Positions 60,518 through 64,000 of a stretch of 64,000 nt of DNA are shown in pieces. This DNA is from Chitinophaga pinensis. GTDB taxonomy: Bacteria; Bacteroidota; Bacteroidia; Chitinophagales; CAMDFR01. A model generated the notes under the pieces. The model made no database searches and was not told where the DNA came from. It worked only from the letters and a program-made list of their open reading frames with translations. Position 1 is the stretch's first letter. Every line of letters starts with the position of its first letter. The translations under genes and the position numbers were made by a program. Location: contig CAMART010000004.1 of the NCBI GenBank assembly GCA_945860705.1, positions 1 through 64,000 on the forward strand. Reading direction: 5' to 3'.

Positions 60518-62005
60518 GTGTCACTAAAATCTTTTATAGCAAAACAATGGGCGAGTCTTGTAGTATCAAAAATATACAAGCAACATAATAATGCCATAGA
60601 ACTTCAACGAGCATTACTCCAACTATTATTAGATAGTGCCAACAACACTCAATTTGGGAAAGAACATCATTTTAAAGACATCATAGACTATGACGAATAT
60701 AAAGAACAAGTACCAATTGCTAGCTATGAAGATATTCGCCCATACATAGAAAAAATAAAAGCAGGTGAGAAAGATATTCTCTGGCCTGGGTTACCTATTT
60801 ATTTTGCAAAAACAAGCGGAACTACTAGCGGAGAAAAATATATTCCTATCACAAAAGATTCTATTTCTCATCACATACATGCTGCTCGCAATGCGTTATT
60901 TCATTATATACACGAAACAGGTAAGACAGATTTTATTGATGGCAAAATGATTTTTCTACAAGGTAGTCCTATGCTTGAAAACATAAACAATATCAAGACT
61001 GGGCGACTTTCAGGCATCGTATATCATCACGTACCCTCTTATTTGCATAAAAATAGAAAACCAAGCTATGAAACTAATTGCATTGAAGATTGGGAAGATA
61101 AAGTAGATGCTGTAGTAGACGAAACTATCACAGAAGACATGCGACTTATTAGTGGTATTCCTCCTTGGCTAGTGATGTATTTTGAAAAACTAATTGAGAA
61201 GTCTAAACAGAAAAATTTAGCATCTCTTTTTCCAAATTTATCGCTACTAGTATATGGCGGAGTGAACTATCAACCCTATCAACGAAAAATAAAACTACTC
61301 TTAGGAAAAGAAATAGCTAGTATAGAAACCTATCCAGCGAGTGAAGGTTTTATAGCCTATCAAGATGTACAAAATAAAGATGGTTTATTGCTCAATCTAG
61401 ATGCATACATTTTTTATGAATTTATTGAGCTAGATAATTATTACAAAAATAAACTAGAACGCATCTCACTAAAAGATGTAGAACTTGATAAAAACTATGC
61501 ACTACTCATCACGAGCAATGCAGGTTTATGGGCATATATGATAGGTGATGTGGTTCAGTTTGTATCCCTCAAGCCATATAGAATAAAAGTTACAGGTAGA
61601 ACCAGCCAGTATATTTCAGCATTTGGTGAACATGTGATTATAGAAGAAATAGAAGCCGTGATGAATGATGCTATCAATAATTTTCATCTGCAAATAAATG
61701 AGTTCACAGTAGCCCCACAAATCAATCCAGCTGAGGGATTACCTTATCACGAATGGTTGATGGAGTTTGTAGTTTTTCCAAAAAACATAGAGGAAATAGC
61801 CACGTATATAGATACTAAACTACAAGAAAAAAATTCGTATTATAAAGATTTACGAATAGGAAATATTATCACTCAAGCAAAAATAACTGCAGTAGAAAAT
61901 AATACATTTAAAAACTATCTATCAAAAACTGGCAAGCTTGGAGGCCAAAACAAAATAGCACGAGTAAGAAATGATAGAAACTTTATAGATCAATTAATTA
62001 AATAG
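60518..62005 (+). CDS. GH3 family acyl-adenylating enzyme
   Basis: A 495-residue GH3 (auxin-responsive) protein. The GTG start gives VSLKSFIAKQWASLVVSKIYKQ, the usual family opening; the frame is open further but that region lies over the ribD 5' end. Motifs are YFAKTSGTTSGEKYIPITKDS (ATP-binding loop), LLVYGGVNYQPYQ, TYPASEGFIAYQD and YMIGDVVQFVSLKPYRIKVTGR. Plant members join amino acids to hormones; bacterial ones adenylate carboxylic acids of unknown identity. It is common in Bacteroidota. A heptamer repeat array starts at its stop codon. Confidence 0.92.
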   Translation: MSLKSFIAKQWASLVVSKIYKQHNNAIELQRALLQLLLDSANNTQFGKEHHFKDIIDYDEYKEQVPIASYEDIRPYIEKIKAGEKDILWPGLPIYFAKTSGTTSGEKYIPITKDSISHHIHAARNALFHYIHETGKTDFIDGKMIFLQGSPMLENINNIKTGRLSGIVYHHVPSYLHKNRKPSYETNCIEDWEDKVDAVVDETITEDMRLISGIPPWLVMYFEKLIEKSKQKNLASLFPNLSLLVYGGVNYQPYQRKIKLLLGKEIASIETYPASEGFIAYQDVQNKDGLLLNLDAYIFYEFIELDNYYKNKLERISLKDVELDKNYALLITSNAGLWAYMIGDVVQFVSLKPYRIKVTGRTSQYISAFGEHVIIEEIEAVMNDAINNFHLQINEFTVAPQINPAEGLPYHEWLMEFVVFPKNIEEIATYIDTKLQEKNSYYKDLRIGNIITQAKITAVENNTFKNYLSKTGKLGGQNKIARVRNDRNFIDQLIK

Positions 62006-62039
62006 TTACAAGTTTAAAGTTAAATGTTCAAAGTTATAT
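62005..62039. repeat. Five-unit heptamer tandem repeat (GTTNNAA type)
   Basis: GTTACAA, GTTTAAA, GTTAAAT, GTTCAAA, GTTATAT, beginning on the last base of the GH3 stop codon. Confidence 0.85.
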
Positions 62040-62060
62040 TAAGAAATTAGAATGTAAAAT

Positions 62061-62101
62061 CGAACTAACAACTTTGAACTTGTAACTCATAACTGTAAAC
62101 T
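62061..62101. repeat. Inverted heptamer tandem repeat facing the array at 62005
   Basis: On the minus strand GTTTACA, GTTATGA, GTTACAA, GTTCAAA, GTTGTTA, GTTCG. The GTTACAA-GTTCAAA pair matches units of the facing array, so the two can form a cruciform or hairpin between convergent genes. Confidence 0.8.
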
Positions 62102-62104
62102 GTT

Positions 62105-63214
62105 CTATTCAACCCAATCCGCCATAAACAAATTCGTATCTCTTGTTCCTTTATTGTTTCTATTAGAAGAGAATATGATTTTTTTACCATCAAATGAAAA
62201 CATAGGAAATGCATCAAAAGTCTTGTCATAACTTATTTTTTCAAGACTTGTTCCATCTGAATTGATCATATATAAATTAAAATTAAATCCTCTAGTGCTA
62301 GCATGATTACTCGAAAAAATAATTTTATTTCCACTAGGATGAAAGAAAGGCGCCCAATTGGCTTTCCCAAGTTTTGTGATTTGTTTTAAATCAGATCCAT
62401 CTATATTACAAGTATAAAGTTCCATATTTGTAGGCGCTACTAGTCCCGACTCTAATAATTCTTTGTATTCTTTTATATCTCCTTCTGATGTTGGTCTAGA
62501 TGCTCTGAATACTAACTTTTTGCCATCTGGTGAAAAGAAGGCACCACCATCATAACCAAGACCAAAAGTCACTTGCTTTGGATTAGTACCATCTATATTC
62601 ATAGTCCAAAGTTCTAAGTCGCCACTACGTGTAGAAGTAAATACAATCATATCACCTTTTGGAGATACTGTAGCTTCTGCATCATAACCAGGTGTATCTG
62701 TCAGTCTTTTGATGATTTTACCTTTAGAATTTGAAACGAAAATATCATAGGTATCATAGATATTCCAAAGGTATTTACCACCACTTCTAGATGCTTCAGT
62801 AGGGCAGGCTTTATTGCCCAGGTGTGTAGAAGCAAATAAAATATCTTTATTATTGGGCATATAATAAGAGCAAGTAGTTCTACCTTCAGCAGTACTGATT
62901 ATTTTTGGCATTTTCTTTTGAGTATCAAATCCCTTGATAGGCATAGTAAATATCTGATCACAACCTTGTGTCCATGCTTTATTATTGCTTTGGAAAGTTA
63001 TTTTTTTATTATCAAAAGAAAAATATGCTTCAGCATTATCTGCCGCAAAAGTAAGTTGTCTTACATTTTTAAAATGTTTTTCACTGGAGTACAAAATTGA
63101 ATCTGCAGGTGGTGCCATTTTTTTTGGACTAACAAATACTTTATGCAATTTAGTAAAAGACAATACAACAAAACATGATATAATAAGACTAATAAATAAG
63201 ATACTTTTTTTCAT
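62105..63214 (-). CDS. TolB-like WD40/PD40 propeller protein
   Basis: 369 residues with an N-terminal signal anchor (MKKSILFISLIISCFVVLSFTKL). Six PD40-type repeats follow, such as AEAYFSFDNKKITFQSN, AEATVSPKGDMIVFTSTRSGDLELWTMNIDGTNPKQVTF and WAPFFHPSGNKIIFSSNHAS, forming a TolB-like beta-propeller. It should sit in the periplasm. Without tol/pal neighbours it is not TolB itself; such proteins often bind or sense partners. The last repeat ends at the C-terminus (NLFMADWVE). Confidence 0.87.
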   Translation of the reverse strand: MKKSILFISLIISCFVVLSFTKLHKVFVSPKKMAPPADSILYSSEKHFKNVRQLTFAADNAEAYFSFDNKKITFQSNNKAWTQGCDQIFTMPIKGFDTQKKMPKIISTAEGRTTCSYYMPNNKDILFASTHLGNKACPTEASRSGGKYLWNIYDTYDIFVSNSKGKIIKRLTDTPGYDAEATVSPKGDMIVFTSTRSGDLELWTMNIDGTNPKQVTFGLGYDGGAFFSPDGKKLVFRASRPTSEGDIKEYKELLESGLVAPTNMELYTCNIDGSDLKQITKLGKANWAPFFHPSGNKIIFSSNHASTRGFNFNLYMINSDGTSLEKISYDKTFDAFPMFSFDGKKIIFSSNRNNKGTRDTNLFMADWVE

Positions 63215-63237
63215 AATAAAATATACTATTGAGAGTA

Positions 63238-63245
63238 CAAAGGTA
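63238..63245 (-). promoter_or_regulatory. TAnnTTTG (-7) promoter box of the TolB-like gene
   Basis: TACCTTTG on the minus strand, 23 bp before the start codon and directly behind the terminator of the next gene. Confidence 0.45.
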
Positions 63246-63263
63246 AAACTTATGACATAAAAA

Positions 63264-63285
63264 AAGCTACTATTTCTAGTAGCTT
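63264..63285 (-). terminator. Rho-independent terminator of the partial gene at the right edge
   Basis: A 9-bp stem AAGCTACTA/TAGTAGCTT with a TTTC loop, followed on the minus strand by TTTTTT. Confidence 0.85.
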
Positions 63286-63307
63286 CTTAATATGATATGA
63301 TATTATT

Positions 63308-64000
63308 TTAATTAACTAAAATAACTCCAGTATATAAATTATATGAAAAGAATAAAAATTTCTCATTGCCATAAGTTTCAAACTTACTATCACCTCTTAT
63401 CATATCAATATTATAATGAGAACTATGAAGTAAATCTTTTAAAATTTCTTTATCGATTATTAGATTCCCATCATCATCTGCTAAAATAGCAATTATTTTT
63501 TCAGAAGCTGGCAAATCTGGATTATCCATATTAAAACCTCCATCTCTAATGACAAAATAAACTCCATTAGAATTTGAAGGGTCTGCATTCCATTTGATTA
63601 TTAAATCTTCACTTTTATTTATTTTAACTTTATTATCAAGTATACTGCCATTTTCTATTGTAAAATTTGTAATAACTGGGGATTTTATAGAAGAGGAAAG
63701 CAATAATTCATTACTACTATTGTATATCTTCATATCAATGTTTTTTCCAAAATAGGGCAAAATTGAATTTACTTCACTTGTACTAGTATACTGCTTATAA
63801 ACAGCTTTATCTGTATGAGTACCTGTAGTATATTCTTTATCATCAAGTTTTACCTTAAAATTTTCTAAATCAGTACCTTTTAATTTCATACTTGCACTAA
63901 CAGTTATGTCTGGCAACCCGCCATTTTGTTCTCTACCTATAGTTTGATTGGCTAGTAATAAAAAACCACCTTGATTTTCAGTAAAAAAATTATCATATAC
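63308..64000 (-). CDS. Hypothetical protein, 5' end outside the window
   Basis: 231 residues visible; the frame is open to the right edge (VYDNFFTENQGGFLLLANQ at the border), so the start is missing. It is beta-rich with segments PDITVSASMKLKGTDLENFKVKL, NIDMKIYNSSNELLLSSSIKSPVITNFTIEN and LIIKWNADPSNSNGVYFVIRDGG, which look like two immunoglobulin- or fibronectin-like sandwiches. Many Bacteroidota exported lipoproteins have this composition, but the signal region is not seen. No family recognised. Confidence 0.7.
   Translation of the reverse strand, partial: VYDNFFTENQGGFLLLANQTIGREQNGGLPDITVSASMKLKGTDLENFKVKLDDKEYTTGTHTDKAVYKQYTSTSEVNSILPYFGKNIDMKIYNSSNELLLSSSIKSPVITNFTIENGSILDNKVKINKSEDLIIKWNADPSNSNGVYFVIRDGGFNMDNPDLPASEKIIAILADDDGNLIIDKEILKDLLHSSHYNIDMIRGDSKFETYGNEKFLFFSYNLYTGVILVN

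Noticed and set aside
1-64000. Search for tRNA, rRNA, insertion sequences, prophage, toxin-antitoxin or defence systems
   Set aside because: No cloverleaf-like or rRNA-like stretch, transposase, integrase or known defence protein was recognised by eye; small RNAs cannot be excluded.

Overview
The window reads as a chromosomal segment of an AT-rich Bacteroidota bacterium (about a third GC by eye). Several secreted proteins end in the C-terminal sorting domain of the type IX secretion system (YPNP...G.Y...I motifs near 1-360, 20233-21681, 43508-44782, 56164-57966). DUF4292, DUF4295, DUF4412 and DUF4349 proteins and a PorE-like OmpA lipoprotein point the same way. A TAnnTTTG box, the -7 element of Bacteroidota sigma factors, sits in front of at least fifteen genes. 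I see no rRNA, tRNA, CRISPR array, prophage or complete insertion sequence.

Layout. 1-5788: the end of a metalloprotease, dut, then an overlapping operon of nucleotidyltransferase, TPR protein, DUF4292 lipoprotein and EnvC-like murein hydrolase activator. 5799-13701: rsmG, ECF sigma factor, glycosyltransferase, tgt, lptG-like permease, crotonase, hxpB-like phosphatase and a DegQ protease. 13803-24778: dapF, ftcD, two small secreted proteins, pdhC, an SDR, a secreted lipase-like hydrolase, a gmhA-like SIS protein, a frameshifted membrane gene, ftsY and the rpmB-rpmG-DUF4295 cluster. 24871-35033: DUF4412, a glycine-rich surface protein, a frameshifted papain-like protease, the PorE-like protein, a crotonase, an RCC1-repeat lipoprotein and comEC. 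35151-43456: acyl-CoA dehydrogenase, a squalene synthase/squalene epoxidase pair, lgt, a nucleoside transporter, DUF420 and lipA. 43508-64000: a sorting-domain protein, recG, a pterin synthase, a cholesterol-oxidase-like GMC enzyme, RNase HI, purD, a truncated hemoglobin with a cyclophilin, a zinc metalloprotease, an IMPACT protein, an EamA permease, ribD, a GH3 enzyme, a TolB-like propeller and a gene cut by the window edge.

The most unusual content is the sqs-sqmo pair, which closely resembles the eukaryotic enzymes and would make squalene and then 2,3-oxidosqualene, the entry to sterol synthesis. A cholesterol-oxidase-like enzyme lies about 10 kb away. No cyclase is in the window, so an end product cannot be read here.

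Outside genes there are two further systems. One is a family of 7-bp-period tandem repeats, usually directly behind stop codons (30690, 30825, 35043, 41910, 49172, 62005, 62061). The other is a pair of 90-bp structured elements in opposite orientation (12031-12121 and 36351-36440) with ATCCC/GGGAT ends, whose internal hairpin arms differ by compensating changes. Two genes (22369-23024 and 27054-28594) are each broken by one frameshift, which could be real or a sequencing error.
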